Notes under the pieces: generated by a model
What the model was told of the DNA's origin: nothing
Seen by the model: the letters and a program-made list of their open reading frames with translations, nothing else
Database searches by the model: none
Shown here: one piece after another, positions 1 through 10,387 of the stretch
How positions within the stretch are numbered: position 1 is the first letter of the stretch
Layout: each line of letters opens with the position of its first letter
Position numbers and translations under genes: made by a program
Source of the DNA: Platanthera guangdongensis
Taxonomy: Eukaryota > Streptophyta > Magnoliopsida > Asparagales > Orchidaceae
Direction of reading: 5' to 3'
Assembly: GCA_039583875.1 (NCBI GenBank)
Contig: CM077165.1
Location: 70,482,757-70,546,756, forward strand
Length of the DNA stretch: 64,000 nucleotides

Positions 1-825
1 GTCCTTCTCACATCTGGTATAGCGCCTCTCTGTTGATCATTTCTGGCCCTCCGGCCCTGATCCTCCGCTTGCCGCTTCCGGCCCCGAGTGGTGTGCCAAT
101 CAGCCTCAATCCTCTTTGCCATCTCCAAAATCCGGGAGATAGGCCCGTCAGATACAAACAACAAGGCCTCCCTAAACTCCTCTTTCAGACCCTTATAGAA
201 TCTCTTGATGTATCTTGCTTCGTCCAGCTGGTAAGAACCTGCATATCGAGCCAAATAGTCGAACTCTCGATGGTACTCCACCACCGTCCTGGTGCCCTGC
301 CTCAGCTGTAAGAACCGCTCCTCCAACTCGTCCCTGGCCGACTGCGGAACAAAATGCTCCAGCAGCGTGACCCTGAATTCCTCTCAAGTAATTTCTGCAA
401 CCTCCCTATCGACAAACGTCGTGTCCAACAGCGTCTTCCACGACCTCTTGGCATGGGACTCCAAGCAAGATACCACCAAAGCCACCCTCTCCTCCCAGGG
501 GCACCGTATTCCGGTCAACATCTCGTACATAACATCCAGCCACTCCTCTGTCCGCACTGCCAACTCTGTCCCAAAGTAGGACGGGGGAGAGAGTCCTCGG
601 AAGGTGCTCATCAAGTTGGCCCCTGGGTTTGGCTGCTGGGTCGGGGCCTGTTGAGCCCGGAAGGCCTCCAGGATAGCTGTAAGGGTTTGCCCCATGTCTG
701 ACTGAAGGAAAGGTGTGGGGACCATGGGGGGGTGATGCAATGTCCGGAGTCTGCTGAGCTCCACCTTGTGGGGTGGGCTGAGCTGGGGGCTGCAAAAGAA
801 CTACATTAGTAGGTAATCGACTCAA
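1..825 (-). pseudogene. Ty3/gypsy (chromovirus) Gag of element T, partial and broken
   Basis: Gag capsid precursor of an LTR retrotransposon, read right to left and cut by the window edge. The N-terminal part is rich in Pro/Gln. The capsid region follows and resembles the Gag of element H at 54 to 55 kb, with the same ARDELEERFLQL core and a conserved RFYKGL segment. Two breaks are visible: a frame change between the start near 825 and the frame that opens at 764, and a stop codon at 384-386 where the family has Trp. After that stop the same frame continues to base 1. The order primer site, then Gag, fits the LTR at 977-6109. The family is certain; the exact start is not. Confidence 0.85.
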
Positions 826-961
826 TACCTAATAAAAAGTGGACAATTTACATGTGATCCCTCATATGGGCACACCACTGCTTCTGTTGCTTAGTTTGTC
901 CCCAAACTAAACTCGCGCGGGGGTGACCCAGGGTTGTGGACTGCTACTTTTGATCGAGGTC

Positions 962-974
962 GGCTCTGATACCA
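962..974 (-). other. Primer binding site of element T (initiator tRNA-Met type)
   Basis: The minus strand reads TGGTATCAGAGCC, the complement of the 3' end of plant initiator tRNA-Met. It lies two bases inside the LTR edge (TTACA then AG). It fixes the orientation of T and the inner end of its 5' LTR. Confidence 0.9.
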
Positions 975-1020
975 CTTGTAAGACCCCCCCCCCCTTTTTC
1001 AACACCGGGGTCTTAGGCCC

Positions 1021-1085
1021 AGAACCGCCGCTTTGCGGTGACTCCTTCACACCCTGAAGGGTCATCACCACAAAGCGCCGATTCT
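1021..1085. repeat. Imperfect stem-loop near the inner end of T's LTR
   Basis: A run starting AGAACCGCCGCTTTGCGGTG is matched about 25 bases later by its imperfect inverse, CACCACAAAGCGCCGATTCT, around a loop that carries a further CTTCA/TGAAG pair. Element H has a stem-loop in the same place with different bases (55336-55397). Confidence 0.6.
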
Positions 1086-4000
1086 GCCGGCCAATTCGAT
1101 CACAGAAAAGTAGCATAATGAAGTAATGGAAACTAACAGTCCACAGAAAATCACATATCATAGTAAATAAATCTCCACGAAAGGAGTGTCCACAGAATAA
1201 TACATCAGAGTGCTAAAATACGGGATTATGCCCGATACATCATATCCTCACTACAAAATCACTCATGCGGAAGCAAAAGCAGAAAAACTACTCAAGGTCG
1301 AGACTCACGGTCCCGGCTGTTTGAACTTCGGAGCTAGACTGCCCCACCTCCAAGCGTATCGGTCTCTGGGGCTGCTCCTCCATGCTGAGCTCCATGATCC
1401 CCTAAATGATGCAGTTCGAAAACTGTTAGTCTAAAAGACTAAGCCCTATCATCCCCCACCCCTTCCCACATGGCTCCTAGGCACCGAGCGGAGAGGAAGA
1501 AAGGGGAGGATTTGAAGGTGAAGAATAATCAAAAACAGATGACAGCGGATCTACACTAGCAATTCTATAATAGTTGTTGTCAATAAGATGAAATATGAAA
1601 AGTAACATTCACTTATGTGAGAACACATAAGCCAAGGGGTCTTCTGCAAGACTCTCATCGTATAAAGTGTCTCATACCAATTTATACGTTGGGGTGTCGG
1701 TTATCACACAGCAATATATAGATATATATCAAAATTGACCTTAATTTATAAACTTGCCCACACAAGCTTATAGACCAAGGGGTCGTTTTGCAGGTCCTAA
1801 TGTATAAGCGTCCCATTCCACTTATACATTAGGTGTCAGGGGTTAAATGAATCGATTATGCTATGACATGCAAGTGGGTATGATGGAACATGCAAGTGCA
1901 ACACACACACCCGACTCTGTGCACATAGACCTTTAGTTCCCCCTTTCTGGAGCCGTAACCTCCCAGGATACCTCCGTAGTGGCAGACGGAAGCTGTGGGT
2001 TGGGCCTCGCCCACCTCTAAACCAGTAAAGCACTACCGGTCAGACCTATTGTACGCCTCAACGTTTGGTGCACGAAGCGGACTCCTGCGTACTCTTGTCG
2101 GCTGGCGCACCGGACTTCTGTTGGCGAAGTGCTAACCACACTTGCCGAGTCAACGTATTGGCGTCGGTACATCGACCCTCCAATACCGAAGACCCACCAC
2201 CTTAATTTTTCCTTTCTTTTATGCACATGCAAATTTAGCGTAATCAAAAACCGAGTCAAAGCTCCCCGGACCAAAATGTCTGTCTCAAACAATCGAGCTG
2301 AAGCTCCCCGGACCCAAAGTCCGTCTTTTAACCATCCGAGCCGAAACTCCCAGCTATCTTCCGGTGATATCAGTGTTTGTGAAAGGTGCAACCCCAATTA
2401 CTAAGTTACTCTTTTCAGCTAGTTAAAACAGTTTACGTTAACCCAGGACAGCCCCCGGTATTCCCTGTGAAGGGCTCTGAAGGGGCACTAGGAACTATGT
2501 TGGGATTACGCCCAGCGTTCTCTTTCGCAAGGTACTTATTTTTTGTTATTGGTTGATCCCCTTACCCATCACTTTCTCATGTTACGATAGGCTAATCCTA
2601 AGGTGATTTGACTCCACCTCACCTCGGGGAGGACGATCTTTCGTCGGACCCGAGCGCCTATAAACCCTAGCCAAAACACACACCACTCACTTTATCTTCC
2701 AATGATGCATCTAACTCTATTTATTCTTTCCAGCAACCCAACAAAACCCAACACATGTGCTCTAATTCATATCCCAAATGATTTCCTGCAATTTTGCTAA
2801 ATGCAGACCACTTAAGCTATATGACCCGAAAAATGAGAAGTATACCAAATGATCATCCAGTACTCATATAATAATTATTGGAGGTCTATATTGACATTTT
2901 TAGCCTGAATCCATAATTTCCTAATTTTCATAATTCAACTGATAATTTATTTATTTATTCTAATAACCAAATGTTCCAAGTTTGAACATGAAGTACAAGT
3001 TTTAGATAAGATAAAATTCCACTAAATTTTATGTTAAATGCAAAATGAATAATCATCTAAAAATCCAGAATCTCCCAATTTTTTTGCAAGGTTTAAGTCC
3101 TTAAATTTTATTTCAAATTTATTCCATAATAAATCATTTAAAGGGGATGTACAACAATAAATACTTCCAAAAATTCAGAGAAAATTTCAGGATGATTATA
3201 AGGGCACATAAAATCTCCAAGTAAAGTTTCATAATTTTTTTGAAAGAATTATTCCCTGAATTAACTAAATATCCAATTCTCAAAATTAGGGTCTTGTGAA
3301 GGAAGTTCTGTAAACAGGCCTCTAAAAATTATAAATAAATTACTACAAGTACTTTTTGGCCTGAAAACATCAAAACCTAAGTCGCATGATTTTTCAACAG
3401 ATAAATCATCATTAATTAATTTAATTCTACCAAGCCTCTTTCCAAAACTTGTGAAGGAAGTACTAAATAAACTCAAGTAAAAATTATAATAAAATTCAGG
3501 GATGTTCACTTAGGCTTTTAAGATATTCTGACCAAGTTTCATTAGATTCAAATGCACAGAATAACCATAAGAAAAATCAAACATCATTTTGGGTCTTTTG
3601 GTAATTAACAAATGAAGTGCCAGTAATAAAATCCATAAAATTCTATAGGAATTACCAGAGGTTATAGATGGCCTAAAACCTACTCTACCCAAGTTTCATA
3701 ACTTTTGGGGAAGATTTAGTGGCTGAATCTTCAAATTTGTGCTCCTACCCTAAAACTAGGGTTAGGGTTTTGAGGTGTCTACCTTGCTCCAACTCCTCTA
3801 AGGTTCCTACCAGAGAACTTAGGTTACATTACCCTCAATTCTACTGGGTTTCCAAGGCCATACAAGAGCATTTGCCCCCATGTCCTTCACAACCCTCAAA
3901 AGTCCTTCCTTAAGGTTTGAGGTTGAACCCTAGGGTAAATCAAGCCTAAATCATCCCATTTTCCTTAAGAGGGTGACATTGGCCATGCCAAGTCAGTGTC

Positions 4001-5454
4001 CAAAACCTCAGCCTCTGTTGAGGGGAGGGGACCACCCTAAGTCCATAGTGCACTTGTAATCAAAAATACCTCCTTAAAGCCAAACTAGGGTTTGGTGATT
4101 CCCTAACCAAAACATATCCAAATGAGTTAAAATTTTGTACCGATCTAGGTCTTGATGTCAGGGACCACTCTCCAAAATTTGGAAGGGTTTGGAGGTTATT
4201 TGACCACTTAATTAAATTACCCTAGCATTATTAAATAAAAGTAAAAATTTTAGGCAAAGTGTCTCCAAAAATTCTGAGTTTTGGGCAAGCCCTAGGTATA
4301 GCTAGGTTAGACTCCCTGCCAAAATTTCAAGTGATTTGGGCCAGGGATGAGGTGTGGGCACTCAGTTGAATGACTGTCTAGCCGTAAGTATATGTCCCAC
4401 CAAAATGGGTGCTCTGGTCAGACCATGCACCCAAATGGGTTCAAACCAATTTTAAAATAAAGTAGACACAAAGGACTACAACTTTCATGTTGAAGTTTTT
4501 CCCACCAGGTGAGCCTAGGTATTTTTAAAGTTTAAAACCATTAATATCAAAATCTGTGACATAAATCACATTAATATAAAAATATTTCCTATAGTTTAAA
4601 ATCAATTGGAGCACGAATCTTGGCGCGTTTTTGACGGGATCCCATCGTCTTCTTCATTGAGCCGACGACCAGGATCCATCCCGCCTGGAGCCGCTTCCAA
4701 GCTCTGCCGCCGGCGATCCAGCCCCTTCCCCGGCCGGCCAACGCCACCACCACCTCCGTTGAGGTGGTGGCTGTTGCCAGGCGGCGGCTCAGCCGCCGGA
4801 GAGGTGTTTTCCGGCGGTTCTAGTAGGAAGTTTTTGCCAAAAAAAAACCATGAAAATCATGGTTTGGATCGGGCTCAATTGAGCCCGAACCTTAAACCTA
4901 AGGAGACCTATGATCTACCCGTGAGTTAAGGAGAGGGGGAGGACCTTCCTGGCGGCCTGAATGCGGGAGGAGCGGCGGGATGCCATAGTCGACGGCGGCG
5001 GCGCTCGGCTTCTGCAACAACACAGTGGGACGGCCTGTCTCCTCCAGGTAAAAGCTCGAAAATGTTCCTCTCTGCCCACTGATGATGTTTAAATGGACAA
5101 TTGGGGAGGGGAGCGGTCGGTTCTTCAATGCCCTTCAACACCATTAATGGTGTGGCTCGGGTTAAGTGGAGGGGCGGGGGGGCTGAATGTACCCCTTGGT
5201 GGCCGGGAAACGGTTGGAATCAACTCCTCTTCCCTAGAGGAGTTGATTGCAGCCATTAAAAGTGGCTGCTGGCCTCCCTTAGGCCGGCTCCCACTCTCCC
5301 CTTCCTCCCCCCCATCTTCTCTCTCCACCATTAACATGAAGGGAAGCTCCCTTCTCTCTCCTAGTCACCCATGTTGACTGGTCAACACCATAGGCTATAT
5401 GCAGCCCACTTAGTCATGATGATCATGAAAGTGAGGTTAGCCTAAGGAAGAAGT

Positions 5455-5925
5455 GGCTTGGGCTTGGGTTAGCCCATTTGGGCTAGGTTTGACTTGGCTT
5501 AAGTTAGGGTTGACCTGGGTCAATTTGATCATCTGGGTTGACCCCATTGGGTCCTTGGTGACCCATTGGCCTCCCCTAAGGCCTATGTGTGGTTATGTAG
5601 GGTTACCTTACACTTTAGAGGTCACCTACCCTTAATAAGGGCACTTTGACCAGATTAGGGGCTTGAGTTGACTTGGGTCAACTTGGCCTCTAGGGCTGAC
5701 CCCAATGTGTCCTTAGTGACCCCTTGACTTCACTTTAGGGTTAGGGGGGCATAGGTGGGGTCCTCTAGGCTAGGAGTAGGTCAATTGACCATAAGTAGGC
5801 TAGTTTGACCCATTTTGGGTTAGGGTTGACCTTGGTCAACTGAGTCTCTTTGATTGACCCCAATGGGTCCTTATGGCTCTAATGGGCCTCCCAATGTATT
5901 AGGAGGTGTTGTGGTAGGGTCTTGG
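5455..5925. repeat. Three tandem copies of a unit of about 157 bp in T's LTR
   Basis: Each copy carries a (T/C)TGACCCCA(A/T)TG(G/T)GTCC core (near 5538, 5694 and 5853). Each core is preceded by a GGTTGAC/GGTCAA palindromic stretch. Copies are diverged. No coding sense. Confidence 0.6.
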
Positions 5926-6109
5926 GGTCAAGGTGTAGCCCCATGGTCATCCATAAACCATTGTTCAGAGTTCTACTATTTGCAGACCATTATGATTTCC
6001 ACACTTTGTCTCCTATCCACTTGGCCCATTTCTGGTCTTCCTAGGGTTTGTCATGACCTAGTCATAGACAAAACCACTCCTAGGGGTCTAGTTGGAAATG
6101 GATGTTACA

Positions 6110-6250
6110 TCTTGGTGGCTCTCTCCTCCGACGAGCAACCCCGCTTAGGCAGCCTGCGGTTCCGGCTTAACGGTATCCCCGCCATCGTCATCTCCACCTC
6201 CGGTCACCATTCTGATGAGTTACTACGGTTACGGAAGTAGGCCCGTAACA
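6110..6250 (+). mobile_element. 3' part of the 5' LTR of element A (Ty3/gypsy)
   Basis: These 141 bases match the last part of A's intact 3' LTR at 33630-33769, sharing TCTTGGTGGCTCTCTCCTC and GTTACGGAAGTAGGCCCGT. The rest of this LTR lies to the left of the T insertion, outside the window. The LTR ends in TAACA, followed by a primer site. Confidence 0.8.
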
Positions 6251-6252
6251 AC

Positions 6253-6264
6253 TTGTTATCAAAG
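6253..6264 (+). other. Decayed primer binding site of element A
   Basis: TTGTTATCAAAG differs at two positions from the plant initiator tRNA-Met complement TTGGTATCAGAG. It lies two bases after the LTR end. Confidence 0.6.
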
Positions 6265-7017
6265 GGTTCCATTCTTCCGCATCCGCTTATTCGACACCAA
6301 CAGAGCCAGCACTCTCGATCTGCCCTACAACATCGTCCTGCAGCATCGGTTGTAGACCGCTCATCCAGTCGCAGCATCGTCCTGCAGCATCGTCTCCAGC
6401 CGCCGCATCGTCTGCCCTACAACATCGTCCTGCCGCATCAGAGCACTCTGCCCTACAACATCGTCCTGCAACATCGTCTCCAGCCGCAACATCCTCAAGC
6501 GCCAGCCAGCACTCTGCCCTGCAGCATCTTCTCTGGCCTCGTCGAGCCGCGCCGCTTCGTCGGGCATCCTCGATCTCTGCTCTTGCACGTCCTGCGCAGG
6601 CGACGAAACATTTCGCCTTTTCCTCCGTCTTTTCCCAAGCCGCACACGCCGTTGAGCCCCTCCTCTACATCACCGCCGCAGCACGCCACTTCATCGAGCC
6701 CCACGCCCTGTCGCGCTGCATCGAGCCCCGCACACGACACGCCGATCCTTTTTTTAAAACTGCTGCCTTTTTTTCTAAACCTGTTGCCTCTGCCATCCTT
6801 CTGACTTCTGAATCACTCCCATATAAGTATTATTTTATTTCATTACAACTAAAGACAATGGGCCCCACCCCCAATTCCATCCAGCAATGTCATTTTAATC
6901 TTTAAACAGCTCGGCCAGACCATTTCAAGCCAAATTTTTAATTATCAGTGGGCCCATCTCCTTGCTATCAATAATGGGCGCCACCGCGGCTCTCGCGGCC
7001 ACTCTCAATCATCCGAA
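6265..7017 (+). other. Untranslated leader of element A
   Basis: Between primer site and gag. Around 6320-6500 it carries repeated CATCGTCCTGCAGCATCG-like words separated by CTCCAGCCGC or CTGCCCTACAA, and then becomes pyrimidine rich. A frame of 183 codons crosses it (6253-6804) but is a by-product of the repeats. No gene seen. Confidence 0.55.
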
Positions 7018-7380
7018 TTGGCGCACTCCGACTGCCCGATCACCGGCTCCTCGTCTCGCTACTCATCCCGCACTATGGGTGACTCCTCTGAACAACTCAA
7101 TCAAATTTTGTCCATGCTACATGACCTCATGGCGCAACAAGCTGCGCACACTGCTCTCGCGGACCGTCATCAGGAGGCCATTGCTGCGCTCGCCAAGCGC
7201 ATAGATGATCTGTCAACCGCCCCGCCACATGATCATGCAAGCAGCAGTCAGGCATAGCCACTTCTCCGCAATGCCCCACCTCCCCTGATCGTCCACGAAC
7301 CACCACCATCGGTCCTCGCGCTCCCCGACGCTGCAATTTTGTCTCACTATACCAGATTAGAGTTTCCAACCTATGATGGG
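7018..7380 (+). pseudogene. Gag of element A, 5' part, split by element B
   Basis: Start of a Ty3/gypsy Gag with the usual N-terminal helix (a run rich in Gln, Ala and Arg), then a Pro-rich linker and the LEFPTYDG motif that opens the capsid domain. An in-frame TAG at 7255-7257 breaks it. It stops at ATGGG (7376-7380), where element B begins. The reading continues without a shift at 32709 (KSDPLSWL), after the second ATGGG, so B landed inside one continuous gag. A second copy of the last 130 bases is at 16018-16147. Confidence 0.85.
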
Positions 7381-7747
7381 TGTTGAGTCCATTTCCCACA
7401 ATGTTCCCTAAATTGGATTTGAAGAGGTATCTCCATCAATACTAAGAGCATAGTTGCATTTGATGTTGTTTAAACTCATCTTGTGCAGGATGTTCCATGA
7501 AACAAGTCTAGACAGATTGTCTAAGTGATGTGACAGGAGGTCATAAGACAAAAAGGTGGACACCAAGAAAAGATGCTGGAAAGGCAGGAATTTGCCTTAA
7601 GTCCACAGGCGTTGAGTGAAGCAAGCTCACTCAACGCCAGAGGTAAGAAAGAATGTTGGCAAGCTAGAAATATGGCTAAGTAGTTTGGCGTTGAGTGATG
7701 AAGACACACACAATGTCATACAACAAAAAGGCTGTAAGTTGAACTTA

Positions 7748-7930
7748 GTCGAACTTCGTTCAAAATTCGTCGATCTAAATTCAGAGTTCGTCGAGCTGAG
7801 CTCACCATTCGTCGAGCTAAAATCAGAGTTTGAGATTCTGAATTCGTCGAGCTCAGTTCAGAATTCGTCGAACTGAGATTCTGAGTTCGTCGAGCTCAGT
7901 TCAGAATTCATCGAACTGAGTTCAGAGTAA
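7748..7930. repeat. Array of TTCGTCGA(A/G)CT words in B's LTR
   Basis: About eight copies of a word TTCGTCGA(A/G)CT(G/C)AG alternate with its near-inverse, so stems such as CTGAGTTC/GAGCTCAG or CTCAGTTC/GAACTGAG can form around short loops. The same word occurs in B2 (15260-15450), B3 (16510-16585, 30190-30335) and in the LTRs and body of elements C and D. Confidence 0.8.
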
Positions 7931-7988
7931 GGCAGGCTGAGTCAGTCAATGCCTAAAGTTAAGAGGAAGATTTTGTCTAAAGCATAAA

Positions 7989-8073
7989 TGTTGAGACAAC
8001 TGTTGGTCTCAGCGTAACCGCTGAGACAAGTGTTAGCCTCAGCATAACCGCTGAGACAAGTGTTTGTCTCAGC
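7989..8073. repeat. Three tandem stem-loops, period 30 bp, in B's LTR
   Basis: Three units of about 24 bases, each with arms GCTGAGAC and GTCTCAGC around AAGTGTTN, joined by ATAACC. One arm in the second unit has GCCTCAGC. Related units are at 15520-15605 and 30395-30512. Confidence 0.85.
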
Positions 8074-8141
8074 AGAAAACAAGAAAGCGCAGAGACAGTT
8101 AAGCCAGTGTTTTAAACACAGAAAATTGGCTAAGGCAAAAA

Positions 8142-8548
8142 ACGTTGATTGAGGCATGCTCACTCAACGCTCTCAACGCCTAAGATGCTACAGAGGCAGA
8201 AAATTGACTAAGGCAAAAAGCGTTGAGTGAGGCATGCTCACTCAACACTCTCAATGTCTAAGAAGCTGCAGAGATAGAAAATTGGCTAAGGCAAAAAGCG
8301 TTGAGTGAGCCTTGATCACTCAACGCTCTAAACGCCTAAGAAGCTGCAGAGGCAGAAAATTTGGTTAAGGCAAAAAACATTGAGCGAGGCATGCTCACTC
8401 AACGTTCTCAACGCCAGAGAAGTAAGAAAATTTTGGCTAAGGCAAATGGCGTTGAGTGAGGCTTGTTCACTCAACACTCTCAACGCCTAGATAGACAGAA
8501 ATCTGTCTAAGTGTTTTGGCGTTGAGTGATGATTACTCACTCAACGCC
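8142..8548. repeat. Six-unit stem-loop array, period about 78 bp, in B's LTR
   Basis: Stems with arms GCGTTGAGTGA and TCACTCAACGC (loop GGCATGC or similar) at about 8142, 8220, 8298, 8376, 8449 and 8519. Between them is a constant stretch containing CTCTCAACGCC, GCTGCAGAGGCAG and AAAATTGGCTAAGGCAAAA. Another stem of the same type stands alone at 7609-7637. Copies in B2 (15670-15995) and B3 (30578-30988). Confidence 0.9.
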
Positions 8549-9531
8549 TATGCTAATGTTGCTTGATTTTTGGCTAAGTCCACGGCTGATGACGTCAGCA
8601 AGTCAGCAAGTCAACATATTTCAAATTAGTGGTGGGATGACTACAGTACGCGAAAAATGTTGCCGCAGACCTACTGTACGACAGTTAATATTAAAGCAAG
8701 GTTGCTGCTGGACATTAAATGTGTGGGGCCCACTGCTCAAGAGCCGTTGGGTCAAAATCAATAAAAGGAAAAAGGCGTACTGAGGAAGATAGCTTTCAAA
8801 AAAAAAGAAAAGAGATAGTTCTTCTCCGCCATTGTTGCTGAGCTGAAGAACAGGAAGCTCAAGTCAGCAAGACGAAGAGCAAGTTAGCTGTTGATATCAA
8901 CATCGTCAACAACAAGATAGCTGGTGTGATCTTCATCTGCACCAGCAAGCAAGTACAGAGTATTTCTATGAGGAAAGAGGTAGCAGCCAAAGGCTGACCC
9001 TTGCTGCAAGTTCTTCACAGTTCCAGCTGTACAAGCATCCTGAAGATCTTAATCTGGAAGCTGTGAAGAGAAGAAGCTTGAAGAAGCAGAGATATGAAAG
9101 AAGACTCAGAGGACTATTCCTCAGAAGTCAAAGTCAGGGCTGAATCACCTCAGCCCAGGAAAGGAAGTAAAGACAGAGCTATCTTAGTCTGCAAAGTTAG
9201 ATGTGAGATTTTCTCATCTTAGGTAGCAGCAATTAGCTGCAATAACTTCACTGACCTGTAGGAAAGATCCCTGGTGCTACGTAGTAGTTAGGACTGAGCT
9301 TCAGACCCAGTTTAGAGAGAGGCAGAACATTGTTCTGCAAGTCACTTCCAGCTCAAGTAAATACTTGTTGATGTGGAAGTAGCTAGGACTAAGTACTTCT
9401 TAGTTCAGTGAAGGTAGACTCAGGAAATAAATTCCCGTAGTCATTGTTAGGCTGAGTTTATCTCAGTCAAGAAGCATGACACAGAGAAACATCTCTTGTG
9501 TCAAGAATATCCACCAACCCAACTTCATCCT

Positions 9532-10057
9532 GTAGGATTAAAGTGTGGATCTGAGCTGTAGGACTTAATTGCATGAGGTAGGAGAGTGATGCTCTGTGAG
9601 TGTACGACCTTTGTGCTTGAGGTAAGTGATAAGTTTGTCACTGAGCTATAGGTGCCTGGAGGGGCACTGAGGTAGGTACCTGAAAAGTACTGAGTTGTAG
9701 GAGTGTTGCAGCACTCTGAGAGTAGGACATTGTGCCTGAAGTTATAAGGCTGAAAAGCCTGAGCTGTAGGCCTTAGAGAGATAAGGCTGAGGTAGGTGGC
9801 TTGAGGGTCACTGAGTGTAGGAGCACTGTAGAGCTCTGAGGTAGGATCCTTTGTGGATCTGAGGTAGGGCGATCCTCCCAGCCTGAGTGTACGACTTAAC
9901 AGCCTGAGGTAGGTGGTCTGCTGACCACTGAGTTGTAGGCCCTTGTGGCTGAGAAGTAAGTCTTGGAGGAGACTTAGAGATCCTGCGGGATCTGACGTGT
10001 AAGCTCTTTTGAGCAAGTTTTGGAAAAGTGCCTTGTCCAACAAGATAGTTGGATAGG
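9532..10057. repeat. Array of about 20 different stem-loops joined by TGAG(G/T)TAGG-like linkers
   Basis: A chain of short palindromic segments, each about 14-20 bases with a different stem, separated by a near-constant linker (TGAGGTAGG or TGAGTTGTAGG). Clear stems: GTGCC/GGCAC (9652-9667), GCCTTA/TAAGGC (9770-9787), GATCC/GGATC (9845-9859), GTGGTC/GACCAC (9913-9928), AAGTCT/AGACTT (9958-9975), GATCC/GGATC (9979-9992), GCTC/GAGC (10003-10014), TCCAAC/GTTGGA (10036-10053). A frame of 189 codons on the minus strand is a by-product. Second copy at 31905-32474. Confidence 0.85.
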
Positions 10058-10283
10058 CGGGAGGGAAAGTGGATGTACCCATTTGAGGAACCACTAGAAA
10101 TCACTGTGTGCTTTTTTGTGTTGTTTTCTTTGTGCAGGTTGTGTATATCTTGAAAGCTCAAAACAATTAAAAGCAAAAGCTCTTAAAGAACAAATAATTA
10201 AAGAAACTGAAAAAGAGACCAATAAGATATTCACCCCCCCCCCTCTAGGTGATTCAGCTATCCTTGAATTAAAGACTTTCAAG

Positions 10284-10294
10284 TGGTATTAGAG
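10284..10294 (+). other. Primer binding site of element B
   Basis: TGGTATTAGAG, one base away from the tRNA-Met complement TGGTATCAGAG, two bases after the LTR end. Confidence 0.8.
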
Positions 10295-10387
10295 AGAGAT
10301 TACTCAAAAAAGACCTAACATTTTGAGTAGACCTCAAAAGATAGCTAAAAGGGTTATATTTGTGGGTTCAAAAGAGAACCACAAGGA

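Larger units (their letters stand above)
977..6109 (-). mobile_element. 5' LTR of element T (chromovirus, Tekay/Del-like), 5.1 kb
   Basis: On the minus strand it begins TGTAACATCC and ends GGTCTTACA, the usual TG...CA form, directly followed by the primer site. At 5133 bp it is a very long LTR, as known for Tekay/Del chromoviruses. It has no gene: AT-rich stretches (2700-4600), a GC-rich Pro/Gly-coding island (4606-5130) and tandem repeats (5455-5925). A 13-base C tract lies next to the inner end. Its right flank (from 6110) resumes element A's LTR in mid-sequence, so T is inserted there. The other LTR and T's pol lie left of the window. Confidence 0.8.
7381..10281 (+). mobile_element. 5' LTR of element B (Ty1/copia, non-autonomous), 2.9 kb
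   Basis: Begins TGTTGAGTCC (TGTTGGGTCC in the other copy) and ends GACTTTCA, followed by AG and a tRNA-Met-type primer site. Flanked on the left by ATGGG, repeated at 32704-32708 after the matching LTR end. The whole LTR is non-coding and made largely of inverted repeats. Four arrays of different stem-loops are listed separately (7748-7930, 7989-8073, 8142-8548, 9532-10057). A CAATAAAAGG near 8758 is a possible TATA-like site. A C-rich tract (10230-10242) precedes the end and is kept in the other copy (32651-32662). Confidence 0.9.

Noticed and set aside
4606..5144. Several GC-rich frames on both strands with Pro/Gly/Arg-rich products
   Set aside because: They overlap one another, have no domain, and lie inside T's LTR. 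GC content alone keeps them open.
6253..6804. 183-codon plus-strand frame rich in His, Gln and Ser
   Set aside because: It is the leader of element A; the product merely reflects the repeated CATCGTCCTGC words and contains the primer site region.
9532..10057. CRISPR-like array (constant linker, variable spacer)
   Set aside because: The linkers are only 9-11 bases, the variable parts are self-complementary, and the array lies in a plant retroelement LTR.
9525..10176. 189- and 122-codon minus-strand frames
   Set aside because: They cross the stem-loop array; the repeated peptide is the translation of the TGAGGTAGG linkers. The copy at 32057-32512 gives the same by-product.
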